7,419 nucleotides of DNA from Candidatus Omnitrophota bacterium (GCA_030639955.1 DAOWKH010000121.1:1-7419), one strand, 5' to 3'; positions 1 through 6,779 are shown, counted from the first letter of the stretch. The notes: generated by a model from the letters alone, not told the origin. Translations and numbers: made by a program.

Positions 1-1442
1 GGTACTTTATCGGTCAGCAAAAATCCTCCTTTGCAATTATGGCCATATCTTCTGAAAACCTTACTTAGATAAAGGATAAGATGGCTCTGCCAGTTATTCT
101 GCAAATCAATGCCGATATCAAAATCCTCTTGTTTTAATCTCCGGGCTAACTTGAGCATCCTGATTATTTTCCCTCTCCCTTTGCGCTGATAAACAATTAT
201 TTCATTTAGATAAGGACATTGATAGATAATTCCATAAACCTTCTCTCCGGTCAACAAAGAGATACAGGCATTGGGGAACTTTTTACGAATCGCCCGCAGG
301 GAAGGGATGGCTAAAATGAGGTCGCCGAGAGCGCCCAATTTTATTATCAGAATTTTCTTCTGGGAGCGCACCTTCTGGTACAACTCTAATGTTTTTCTAA
401 ACATCAGAGTTAGTCCAAATTCCCTTTCTACCTTTTCTCTTGCCTTTTGGACCAATGAAAAAGCAAGTTCTTTATTTTTAATGAGTTCAACGATTGCCCT
501 GGCCATTTTAGCTGGGTCTTGAGGAGGAATCAGAATTCCGTTTTGTCTGTCTTCGATAATATCTACTATCCCTCCCACATTGGTGGCAATTACCGCTACG
601 CCAGAGGCCTGAGCTTCAATTATCACTCGCCCAAAGGCCTCGGGAATTGTAGAAGGAACAACCAGAATGTCTAATTGAGAAAGAATTTTGGGAATATCTT
701 TCTGCCAACTTAGAAAATTTACATAACGCGTCAAACCGAGCCGCTTTACCAACAAATTCATTTCATCTCTATATTTCTCTTTTCCGCGGGCAACATCCCC
801 TACAATTAATACCTTCAACTGGGATATCTCTCTGACTACGCGGGCAACTGCCTTTATAAAATCAAGATGCCCCTTGCCCGGGGTTATTCTGCCAATTAAA
901 CCAATTGTGGCAACTCCGCTTTTTTGGGAAAAATTTGGAGGATTGAAATTAAACTTGCCTAAATCCACTCCCCGCGGAATCAGAACTATTTTCTGGGGTT
1001 TTACTTTAAAATCCTCAATCATATGTCGGCCGATTACCCGGCTAGGTACAATCACTCTCTTGCCCCAGCCCATTACCCGACTAAAGAGATAATTATTGTA
1101 ATAGCCATGAGCGGTAGTAATAAAACTAACCCCTTTGCCCCGCGTTGCAAAATAACTAATCCAGGCTGGCACGCGGCTACGGGCATGCACAATCTCTACC
1201 TTCTCCTTTTTAATGATATTGGCTACCTCAACAATCATTCTTAAAATAGTAAACGGACATTTCTTATGCACCGGGAGCCGATAATGCCTACTACCTGCCA
1301 GGGTCAATTTAGGCACAAGAGAGCCCCCATTGGAAATAACTACCGAGTGATGGCCATCCTTAACCAATTCCTTGGCTAAATCCACTACGCCGGTTTCTAC
1401 TCCGCCCACATTGAGTTCGGGTAAGATTTGCAGAATTCTCAT
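1..1442 (-). CDS. Glycosyltransferase fusion: GT4 domain followed by GT9 (heptosyltransferase-like) domain, partial at 3' end
   Basis: The frame is open from the ATG at 1442 to the window edge (480 codons, no stop), so the C-terminus is missing. Residues 1-360 form a complete GT4 (GT-B fold) glycosyltransferase: an N-terminal GGVET glycine turn (13-17), RITPGKG (185-191) at the start of the second Rossmann domain, and the family EX7E nucleotide-sugar motif PEAFGRVIIE (267-276). From residue 363 a new Rossmann domain begins, KILIIKLGALGDLILAIPSL (363-382), the hallmark N-terminus of GT9 ADP-heptose:LPS heptosyltransferases; about 118 residues of it are visible. The start lies 2 bases after the stop of the upstream acyltransferase fusion (TGA-TT-ATG), which suggests translational coupling; only a distant GAGGG is visible as a ribosome site. 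Inferred role: transfer of sugars to the LPS inner core on the cytoplasmic face of the inner membrane. Donor and acceptor cannot be read from the sequence. Confidence 0.88.
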   Translation of the reverse strand, partial: MRILQILPELNVGGVETGVVDLAKELVKDGHHSVVISNGGSLVPKLTLAGSRHYRLPVHKKCPFTILRMIVEVANIIKKEKVEIVHARSRVPAWISYFATRGKGVSFITTAHGYYNNYLFSRVMGWGKRVIVPSRVIGRHMIEDFKVKPQKIVLIPRGVDLGKFNFNPPNFSQKSGVATIGLIGRITPGKGHLDFIKAVARVVREISQLKVLIVGDVARGKEKYRDEMNLLVKRLGLTRYVNFLSWQKDIPKILSQLDILVVPSTIPEAFGRVIIEAQASGVAVIATNVGGIVDIIEDRQNGILIPPQDPAKMARAIVELIKNKELAFSLVQKAREKVEREFGLTLMFRKTLELYQKVRSQKKILIIKLGALGDLILAIPSLRAIRKKFPNACISLLTGEKVYGIIYQCPYLNEIIVYQRKGRGKIIRMLKLARRLKQEDFDIGIDLQNNWQSHLILYLSKVFRRYGHNCKGGFLLTDKV

Positions 1443-1444
1443 AA

Positions 1445-3337
1445 TCAGCTTATTAAACCCTCAAGCTTTTCTTTTATCTTCTTTTTATCGTCCAAAATTG
1501 TTGGTTTTCGCTTTTCTGTGCAAACTTCAATAATCTTCTGCTCTAATTTATCAGGAAGGACTAAATCTACAATCTTCTCTTCTTCTAAGTTCCTTAGAAA
1601 TTCTCTCTTCTTTTTCTTCCCTTTTCCTATATTTACAACAATTACTGACTTTCCTGATGATGCGGCCTCGGAAATCATAGAAATGCTATCGGCGCTAATA
1701 ATAACGAGATTGCTTAAACCTAATATCTTAACCATAGCATTATCTATATTTTTTTCATTGGCAATAATAAGCAACTTGCACAGGGAGAAATTAGTTAATT
1801 TTTGTTTAATCAATCTCTCGATTGGGGGAGAGGTGCGCCGAGAGGTAGTTAATAAAAGCTCAGCGTCCAATCTTTGCGAAATTCTTATAATTTCTGTCAA
1901 CATATTCTGAAAACGGAAATAAGAACCATCGCCAATAAACACACCAATTATTAAATCTTTTTTCAGAGCCAATTCCTCCCTCATCTTTTTAGCGGCTGTC
2001 TCTACAACTTGAGGGGTAATCAAGTTAGGAGTACCCAAAACAGAAAGGGCATTTTTCCCTCGCAGATGGTCGTGGCGCGGGGCAATGATTAAATTGAAAA
2101 ACCTGCTCAAAAATTTAGGGGGAGACATAACAGCAATATTTCTGGCAAAATTCTGCTGTTTTAAAAAGATATTTGGTGAAATCAAGGAAGAACCGGAGGA
2201 GATAATTATATTAGCAGTAACTTGCACCAATCCGTTATAAGACCTTCTGGTAAGACAGAATTGCAAGCACCTTAAACAGCCGGCGCAACGCGGAGAAGCA
2301 AACAGCGAACAGAACGTTAACAAAAAACGAGTCAACCTGTTTCTATATTCCACTTTTCTGATAATTATTTCCACAGAACCGGGGCAGGAATTAAATATCT
2401 CAGGATACTTCTCAGATTGAATTTTCTCGAGCTGGGTAGCAACCGCCCGGCTTTGATTTAGATGCCCGGCTTTGCCGTCGTCCAAAATCAATATTGTTCG
2501 CGAGAAGGTAAACTTGCGGAAGTTATAAACCCACAAATACTGCTCAGGAAAAGAAGATATATATCTTTGCAGAATGTGGATATACCTCTGCACAATCTCC
2601 TGCTTTATTCCTTTGCAGTCAAGAGGAAAACCAATATTTACTCTATATTTTCTTTTGTCCTTGAAAATAAATGCCGGTAAAACCGTTGCCCCGGTTTTAA
2701 GAGCAATATCCAAAAAACCAGTGGGTAGAAAGATATAGCGCCCGAAAAACCTAACACAAACATCCTTATTCTTTCCCCCCTGGTCTCCTAACATACCCAC
2801 TATCTCATTATTCTTCAGCCCCTGAATAATCCCCCGCAAAGCCATTCCTCTTTTGACAACCTTAATCCCGCTACTTTGGCGATAAAAATTTAGTAATTCA
2901 TCTAGTCGTCTATTTTTCTGCTGGCGGGCAATTACCTTTACAGAATACCCCTTTAAGCTCAAGGCAACACTGCTAATCTCCCAATTCCCTAAATGAGCGG
3001 TAAGCAGAATTACTCCCTTTCCTTCTGAGAGTGCGGCATCTAAGTTTTTCAAACCTTCAAAATCTACATAGGAATCAATATTCTGTTTATTGAGCCGAAA
3101 AAATCTGAAGATTTCACTGAGGGATATTCCTAAATTTTCAAATAGAGTTCTGGCAATCCTCAGAGTTTTTTCTCTATCTTTGCCTAAGAAAAATCTGATG
3201 TTGGCACAAGCGAGCTGCCGATGGCGGGGAAGCAGAAAATAAACCAATCTACCTTGCATTTTGCCCAACCACAAAGAAAATCTAAACGGTAAAAGATTAG
3301 CAACCTTAATCAGAAATCTAAGAATTAATAACAGCAT
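1445..3337 (-). CDS. Lipid A-type lysophospholipid acyltransferase (LpxL/HtrB family) fused to ELM1-like domain
   Basis: 630 residues, about twice the usual LpxL length. Residues 1-276 are an LpxL/HtrB acyltransferase: hydrophobic N-terminus, catalytic HX4E motif HLGNWE (H115, E120), GDQGG at 184-188, LPTGFLDIALKTGA (204-217) and the family end motif QYLWVYNFRKF (266-276). The family transfers an acyl chain onto Kdo2-lipid IVA at the inner membrane. With almost no linker, residues 278-630 follow as an ELM1-like (Mito_fiss_Elm1, formerly DUF1022) domain of predicted GT-B fold: LDDGKAGHLNQS (285-296), APRHD (419-423), LGTPNLITP (434-442), TTSRRT (497-502) and ADSISMISEAASSGK (549-563). An odd CxxCxxCxxxC cluster lies at C351, C354, C357 and C361. 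The start is fixed by a good AAGGAG seven bases upstream; it overlaps the end of lpxK by 20 bases. The acyltransferase call is firm; the activity of the ELM1-like part is unknown. Confidence 0.9.
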   Translation of the reverse strand: MLLLILRFLIKVANLLPFRFSLWLGKMQGRLVYFLLPRHRQLACANIRFFLGKDREKTLRIARTLFENLGISLSEIFRFFRLNKQNIDSYVDFEGLKNLDAALSEGKGVILLTAHLGNWEISSVALSLKGYSVKVIARQQKNRRLDELLNFYRQSSGIKVVKRGMALRGIIQGLKNNEIVGMLGDQGGKNKDVCVRFFGRYIFLPTGFLDIALKTGATVLPAFIFKDKRKYRVNIGFPLDCKGIKQEIVQRYIHILQRYISSFPEQYLWVYNFRKFTFSRTILILDDGKAGHLNQSRAVATQLEKIQSEKYPEIFNSCPGSVEIIIRKVEYRNRLTRFLLTFCSLFASPRCAGCLRCLQFCLTRRSYNGLVQVTANIIISSGSSLISPNIFLKQQNFARNIAVMSPPKFLSRFFNLIIAPRHDHLRGKNALSVLGTPNLITPQVVETAAKKMREELALKKDLIIGVFIGDGSYFRFQNMLTEIIRISQRLDAELLLTTSRRTSPPIERLIKQKLTNFSLCKLLIIANEKNIDNAMVKILGLSNLVIISADSISMISEAASSGKSVIVVNIGKGKKKKREFLRNLEEEKIVDLVLPDKLEQKIIEVCTEKRKPTILDDKKKIKEKLEGLIS

Positions 3338-4361
3338 CCAATTTCTCCTTTCCCCGGGTTATTTCCATCTTCATTTCTAAAGAAAAAAGAGTGAGCGGCT
3401 CTCTAAAAAGCTCAAGAAAATCTTTTATCTTTACTGCATCTTTTTCGGTGGTAATAATAATACGGATATTTTTCTGAACACAAATATCGATTATTTTTCT
3501 TATATCCTTTGCTCTATACTGATGATGATCGGGAAAAACAACCTCGGTTTTTACTCTACAGAGGCTTTTCGCAGTGTGGCTAAAAGCCTCTGGGTTACCA
3601 ATAGCAGAGAAAATGCCTGCTTCTTGAGAAAACAAATCTCTTAAATCCCTTTTTTCATTTGTAAGTAAATTAAACAGGCATATCGACTTATACTCGGTTT
3701 CAGCAAGGGGAATCTGGGGAAATTGCTTTGCCAATTTTTCTTTCAGGAAGGAAACTTCTTCTTCCTCGGCTAAATTGGTCTTGGTTAGAATAAAAAAATC
3801 TGCCCTGCTTAAGTTCTTAATTGGCTCTCTCAGAAAACCGCGCGGCAATAGATAACCATTGCCAAAGGGATTGGTAGCATCAATAAGAACAATATCTAAA
3901 TTTCTGTTTAGCCGTTGGTATTGAAAGGCGTCGTCTAAAATAAGTGTACCTGTCCTATATTTCTCAATCGCTTCTTTGCCTGTTTTTATTCTATTTTTGT
4001 CAATTAGCAAAGGAATATCCCCTAATTTCTTTTTTAAAAGCGCCCCCTCATCACCTAAGAGGCGGTGAGCAAGATACCCTTGCCCAAGCACTGCCACTTT
4101 CCTTCCTCGCTCTTTTAATTCCTTTGCCAAAAACTCCACCAGCGGTGTCTTTCCTGTTCCTCCAAGAGTAATATTTCCCACGCTAATAACCTTGCAATCA
4201 AGTTTAGAGGTCTTAAATAAACCGCAGGAATATAACCTCCGCCTTATTTCTATTATTAAATAATAAACATAAGAAAGTAATAGAAGAAAAAACTTGATGA
4301 TATTGCCAATAAAATTACTTCTTTCTTGCTTAACTAAATTATAAAGATGAGTTTTTAACAT
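3318..4361 (-). CDS. lpxK: Tetraacyldisaccharide 4'-kinase LpxK
   Basis: LpxK phosphorylates the 4' position of the lipid A disaccharide using ATP, at the cytoplasmic face of the inner membrane. With the chosen ATG the protein has 347 residues, a normal length. It shows an N-terminal membrane anchor (about 21-39), a Walker A loop GNITLGGTGKTP (62-73), LILDDAFQYQRLNRNLDIVL (140-159), the signature NPFGNGYLLPRGFLREP (164-180), FPDHHQYRAKDI (276-287) and TTEKDA (304-309). Two departures from the common pattern are visible: GQGY (93-96) where most members have SRGYG, with a shorter following loop, and DDA (143-145) in place of DDG. An in-frame ATG at 4388 would add nine residues, but neither ATG has a clear Shine-Dalgarno sequence; the inner one gives the better family length. 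A gap of 117 bases without a recognisable terminator separates it from the upstream membrane-protein gene. The stop overlaps the next gene. Confidence 0.93.
   Translation of the reverse strand: MLKTHLYNLVKQERSNFIGNIIKFFLLLLSYVYYLIIEIRRRLYSCGLFKTSKLDCKVISVGNITLGGTGKTPLVEFLAKELKERGRKVAVLGQGYLAHRLLGDEGALLKKKLGDIPLLIDKNRIKTGKEAIEKYRTGTLILDDAFQYQRLNRNLDIVLIDATNPFGNGYLLPRGFLREPIKNLSRADFFILTKTNLAEEEEVSFLKEKLAKQFPQIPLAETEYKSICLFNLLTNEKRDLRDLFSQEAGIFSAIGNPEAFSHTAKSLCRVKTEVVFPDHHQYRAKDIRKIIDICVQKNIRIIITTEKDAVKIKDFLELFREPLTLFSLEMKMEITRGKEKLDAVINS
3345..3350 (-). promoter_or_regulatory. Ribosome binding site for the acyltransferase/ELM1-like fusion
   Basis: On the minus strand AAGGAG lies 7 bases before the ATG at 3337, inside the last codons of lpxK. 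It decides the start codon and supports the 20-base overlap with lpxK as real. Confidence 0.75.
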
Positions 4362-4478
4362 ATAGATAGTTGTGTTCACAGCTAACATACTTATTTATCA
4401 CATACTTAGCGCCGGGAGTGTTTGTTTTTGTAAATATGCTTTTTGCGTTTGCTTTTATTATTTTTATGGTCATGCTCA

Positions 4479-4988
4479 TCACTTGGCTGCGCTTGCCTTG
4501 CAGATGTATTTCATCTTGCATTGAGAACATCCTTTTTTTCTCCCGAGTTGGTTTATCGCCATTATAGCTAAAAATCCAGTCAAGCAAATCCCGCCACTCA
4601 TCAAAAATTCCCTGTGCAGAAACATTGTAATTGGAATGACGATGATTGGAACAATTGTCAATAAACCCCATGTAATACCTGCCAATTTCATTCCAAGTTC
4701 GTAGTTGCCAGATTCCTCTTTGAATAAGCACGAGCTCAATTTGCTCCATCCGGAACCACACCATTTATTATAGTAATAACAAGACGTGCATAGATGTTTT
4801 CTTAAAATAAATCCTAACATCGCTAACGTAAATAACAAATAGAGTACAGAAATAATCGGAAGTCCGGCGAATTTTAATGCGGACATTCCATAAGCAGCTA
4901 ATCCAAACCATAACAACAGTAGTGCATTAGTTAAAATTACTGTTGATTTTGGATAATTCTCCAATCCTTTTTCATATAGTTTTTCCAT
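4479..4988 (-). CDS. Small four-helix membrane protein with paired cysteine clusters, function unknown
   Basis: 169 residues. I see four hydrophobic segments (about 17-35, 41-63, 102-123, 129-147) and two cysteine-rich stretches: HLCTSCYYYNKWC with C67, C70, C77 and later C87 between helices 2 and 3, and CSQCKMKYIC (C154, C157, C163) in the C-terminal tail. With four helices both clusters fall on the same face, probably the cytoplasm, so together they could bind a metal or iron-sulfur centre; that is inference. I recall similar proteins (start like EKGLENYPKST, end like CKMRxIC-xx-SAAK) in methanogenic archaea and assorted anaerobes, always uncharacterised. It is inserted between waaA and lpxK but has no obvious LPS link. 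It has the best ribosome site in the window, and a dispersed palindromic element begins 46 bases beyond its ATG, so it may be a separately acquired or separately expressed gene. Confidence 0.82.
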   Translation of the reverse strand: MEKLYEKGLENYPKSTVILTNALLLLWFGLAAYGMSALKFAGLPIISVLYLLFTLAMLGFILRKHLCTSCYYYNKWCGSGWSKLSSCLFKEESGNYELGMKLAGITWGLLTIVPIIVIPITMFLHREFLMSGGICLTGFLAIMAINQLGRKKGCSQCKMKYICKASAAK

Positions 4989-4995
4989 AATTATG

Positions 4996-5000
4996 CCTCC
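4996..5000 (-). promoter_or_regulatory. Strong Shine-Dalgarno of the cysteine-rich membrane protein
   Basis: GGAGG on the minus strand, seven bases before the ATG at 4988. It is the clearest ribosome site in the window and fixes this start. Confidence 0.75.
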
Positions 5001-5034
5001 AAATTCTTTTTACAAAATTTTTCTCCTTTAAATT

Positions 5035-5303
5035 AGGGCTTTTGCAATTCTTCAGCTTGCGTAATTGATTAAGAGGATTTTGCGTTTTGAGCGAACATTG
5101 GTTTTTTTAGCCGGTAGGTCTACGACTAAAATCAAGTTGAGGCAGGAAATACAAAAATCATGTTTGAGACCGCTGATGTCCCGAACCGTTTCGGGACAGA
5201 GACGGGCGAGTTTGATTTTTGCCTGCCGAGACGCAGATTTTAGCGTTAAGAAAAAACCACGAGAGCGAGGAATGCAAAATTCTCTACCAGCACCTTTGCA
5301 AAA
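5035..5303. repeat. Dispersed long imperfect palindrome, copy 1 (complete)
   Basis: This element fills most of the 353-base gene-free stretch 4989-5341. It folds back on itself around a centre near 5180-5187. Matching arm blocks are TTTTGCAA 5040-5047 with 5296-5303, ATTTTGC 5077-5083 with 5274-5280, TGGTTTTTT 5099-5107 with 5251-5259, CTAAAATC 5126-5133 with 5236-5243, GGCAGG 5141-5146 with 5222-5227, CAAAAATCA 5152-5160 with 5213-5221, and a perfect central hairpin at 5177-5198. A second copy begins at 7284 in the same orientation: 5067-5171 matches 7315-7419 with 3 mismatches. It carries no convincing gene. It could be a MITE-like non-autonomous transposable element or a structured RNA gene; the sequence does not decide between them. 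The outer boundaries are estimated from where the two copies stop matching (left) and from the inverted end (right). Confidence 0.85.
5177..5198. repeat. Central perfect hairpin of the palindromic element
   Basis: TGTCCCGAA and TTCGGGACA form a 9-base-pair perfect stem around a CCGT loop, at the centre of the larger palindrome. There is no T-run immediately after it on either strand, so it does not look like a standard intrinsic terminator. Confidence 0.8.
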
Positions 5304-5310
5304 CTTCTAT

Positions 5311-5340
5311 CCCAAATTCCAATGCGGGTTTGGAATGGGG
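5311..5340 (-). terminator. Hairpin directly behind waaA, possible transcription end
   Basis: The stem ATTCCAA (5316-5322) with TTGGAAT (5330-5336) is extended by CCC (5311-5313) with GGG (5337-5339) across a two-base bulge, starting one base after the waaA stop on the minus strand. The downstream T-tract is weak (only TTTT at 5300-5303, ten bases on), so it may instead be an RNA 3'-end stabiliser or the outer edge of the palindromic element. Confidence 0.4.
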
Positions 5341-5341
5341 T

Positions 5342-6628
5342 TCACATAAACTGCCTGATAATCTCCATATTCTTCTGAGTCGCTCCCCTGTTTTCCTCTA
5401 AAATCTGTTTTGCTCTTTTGCCTAATTCTTCTCTTCGGTCGCTATTATCTAACAGAGCACAGGTTACTTTTTTTAATTCCCGGGCATTATCTACGCTGAT
5501 TGCCCCTTTCCCTTGCAAAAATAAACTGGCAATCTGCTTAAAATTAAACATATACCTGCCAAATAAGATTGGTTTGCCAAAGAATGCCGGCTCAAGGATA
5601 TTGTGCCCACCTTTTTTTATCAAACTTCCGCCGACAAAAACAATATCGGCAATACTGAATAAGGAACTTAATTCACCGATGGTATCGAGGAGAAAAACGG
5701 TTTTCGGTTTTCCAGCCTCGCCGACTTGGCTAGGCGGGCGGTTTTCGGTTTTCGGAATTTTATCCAATTCTGACATCCGCTGTGTGACTAATCCATTTTT
5801 CTGAGCAATTTTTTCAATTTCGGCTGTTCTTTCAATATGCCGCGGAGCGATAAGCAGATGCAATTTTTCGCTATCTATTTCTTTATAAATTTTTAAGATT
5901 ATCTCTTCTTCGCCCGGATGGGTGCTGGCGGCAACAAAAAGAATATCTTGCTCCTCTAAACCAAAATCGCTTTTTTTGTATCTACTTGCCGGCACTTGCA
6001 AATCAAATTTCATATTGCCGATTACACCAACTTTTTCTTGCGGCGCGCCCAAAGAGATTATCCGTTGGGCATCTTCTTTTGTCTGCATGCAATAGAAATT
6101 AACCTTTTTTAAAACAGGAGAAAGCAAAAATTTTATCTTCTGATACTTTCTAAAAGAACCCGTTGAAATACGACCATTAATAATAAGCAAAGGGATTTTC
6201 TTCTTTGATAGAATGCTGATCAAATTAGGCCAAATTTCTGTTTCCAAGATTATAAACAGAGCCGGTGAAAATCTCTTAATTACTTTATTAACAATAAAAC
6301 TTAGGTCATAAGGTAAATAAATCACTAAATCTTTATCGCGAGCAATCTGATGAGCAACCCTATTTCCGGTAGCAGTAATAGTAGAGATAATCAATTGATA
6401 CCCTGGGTATCTTTTCCTTAAATTATCTAAGAGAAAAGTGGCACTAATTATCTCTCCTACACTGACAGCGTGAAGCCAGATGGTGGGCTTTTTTATTCTT
6501 AAAAGCAGAGAGGGAGAAAAAAAACCCAGACGCATCCACGCCCCCTGTTTATACTTCCCTTTTAGAAGAAAATAGGGGAGATAGATAAGGGCAAAGAGGA
6601 AAAAGATTAGGTTATAGAAAAAAAGCAT
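5342..6628 (-). CDS. waaA: 3-deoxy-D-manno-octulosonic acid (Kdo) transferase WaaA/KdtA
   Basis: WaaA transfers Kdo from CMP-Kdo to lipid IVA, the first step of the LPS core, at the inner membrane. The 428-residue protein is full length: an N-terminal membrane anchor (1-23), WLHAVSVGEI (51-60) with the family's catalytic glutamate at E59, ETEIWPN (129-135), NGRIS (151-155), GNMKFD (204-209), APRHIER (261-267), LDTIGEL (314-320) and GGSLIKKGGHNILEPA (333-348). Residues 292-310 are unusual: PKT appears twice around a proline/glycine-rich piece encoded by a palindrome, and this region is longer than I expect between the APRH and LDTIGEL motifs. The ATG at 6628 lacks a visible Shine-Dalgarno sequence. 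Upstream is a repeat-filled gap, so it may begin a transcript or be read through from the LOG-like gene. Downstream is a hairpin. Confidence 0.95.
   Translation of the reverse strand: MLFFYNLIFFLFALIYLPYFLLKGKYKQGAWMRLGFFSPSLLLRIKKPTIWLHAVSVGEIISATFLLDNLRKRYPGYQLIISTITATGNRVAHQIARDKDLVIYLPYDLSFIVNKVIKRFSPALFIILETEIWPNLISILSKKKIPLLIINGRISTGSFRKYQKIKFLLSPVLKKVNFYCMQTKEDAQRIISLGAPQEKVGVIGNMKFDLQVPASRYKKSDFGLEEQDILFVAASTHPGEEEIILKIYKEIDSEKLHLLIAPRHIERTAEIEKIAQKNGLVTQRMSELDKIPKTENRPPSQVGEAGKPKTVFLLDTIGELSSLFSIADIVFVGGSLIKKGGHNILEPAFFGKPILFGRYMFNFKQIASLFLQGKGAISVDNARELKKVTCALLDNSDRREELGKRAKQILEENRGATQKNMEIIRQFM
5698..5752. repeat. Palindromic insertion with flanking direct repeats inside waaA
   Basis: The 14-base word CGGTTTTCGGTTTT occurs at 5698-5711 and again at 5739-5752. 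Between them lies a 27-base GC-rich core (5712-5738) that is an imperfect palindrome, with about ten of thirteen positions matching. It stays open in the waaA frame and encodes roughly residues 292-310. The two 14-mers are 41 bases apart, not a multiple of three, so a simple single-step target duplication is not the whole explanation; each 14-mer is itself two CGGTTTT heptamers. Confidence 0.75.
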
Positions 6629-6682
6629 AATTTACAATTATCAATTTTCAATTACCATTGAATTTTCAATTTTAGAAATTAT

Positions 6683-6701
6683 ACTTGCCCTACGGGCAAG
6701 T
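6683..6701. repeat. Perfect short hairpin in the waaA upstream gap
   Basis: ACTTGCCC (6683-6690) and GGGCAAGT (6694-6701) pair perfectly around a TAC loop. It lies 55 bases before the waaA start on the minus strand. On that strand only ATAATTTC follows, so terminator activity would be weak; it could be a REP-like palindrome or part of the waaA leader. Confidence 0.7.
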
Positions 6702-6730
6702 CCCCTAGCAATTGAAAATTAAGTAAATGC

Positions 6731-6763
6731 CCGTCCTCCGCAGTAGCCTGCTACGGAGGATGG
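6731..6763. repeat. GC-rich hairpin behind the LOG-like gene, possible weak terminator
   Basis: CCGTCCTCCG (6731-6740) pairs with CGGAGGATGG (6754-6763) with one G-T wobble, and the 13-base loop holds a further small CAG/CTG pairing. It begins 16 bases after the stop of the LOG-like gene. No T-run follows directly, so I list it as a palindromic repeat that may act as a transcription or RNA end. Confidence 0.65.
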
Positions 6764-6779
6764 AAAAATTAACTGAAAA

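Noticed and set aside
340..380. Possible frameshift or lost stop joining separate GT4 and GT9 genes
   Set aside because: The frame reads continuously through the junction with conserved motifs on both sides and no stop or start signal between, so a true fusion is the simpler reading.
1428..1910. Plus-strand open frame of 160 codons opposite the acyltransferase/ELM1-like gene
   Set aside because: It is antisense to a well-supported domain, and its translation is Phe/Ser-rich as expected for the complement of a lysine- and glutamate-rich coding region.
4362..4388. Nine-residue N-terminal extension of LpxK from the ATG at 4388
   Set aside because: There is no Shine-Dalgarno sequence before it and the inner ATG gives a more typical distance to the Walker A loop; it cannot be fully excluded.
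4339..4764. Minus-strand open frame of 141 codons overlapping the cysteine-rich protein and lpxK start
   Set aside because: It is out of frame with both supported genes, has no family features, and the overlapping 169-residue frame has a strong ribosome site and membrane helices.
5035..5303. Insertion sequence with a transposase
   Set aside because: The element is too short and no frame within it resembles a transposase; only a non-autonomous element is possible.
5065..5349. Plus-strand open frame of 94 codons through the palindromic element
   Set aside because: It begins at a TTG within the repeat, has no ribosome site, its product resembles nothing I know and is basic and low-complexity; the palindrome explains the openness better.
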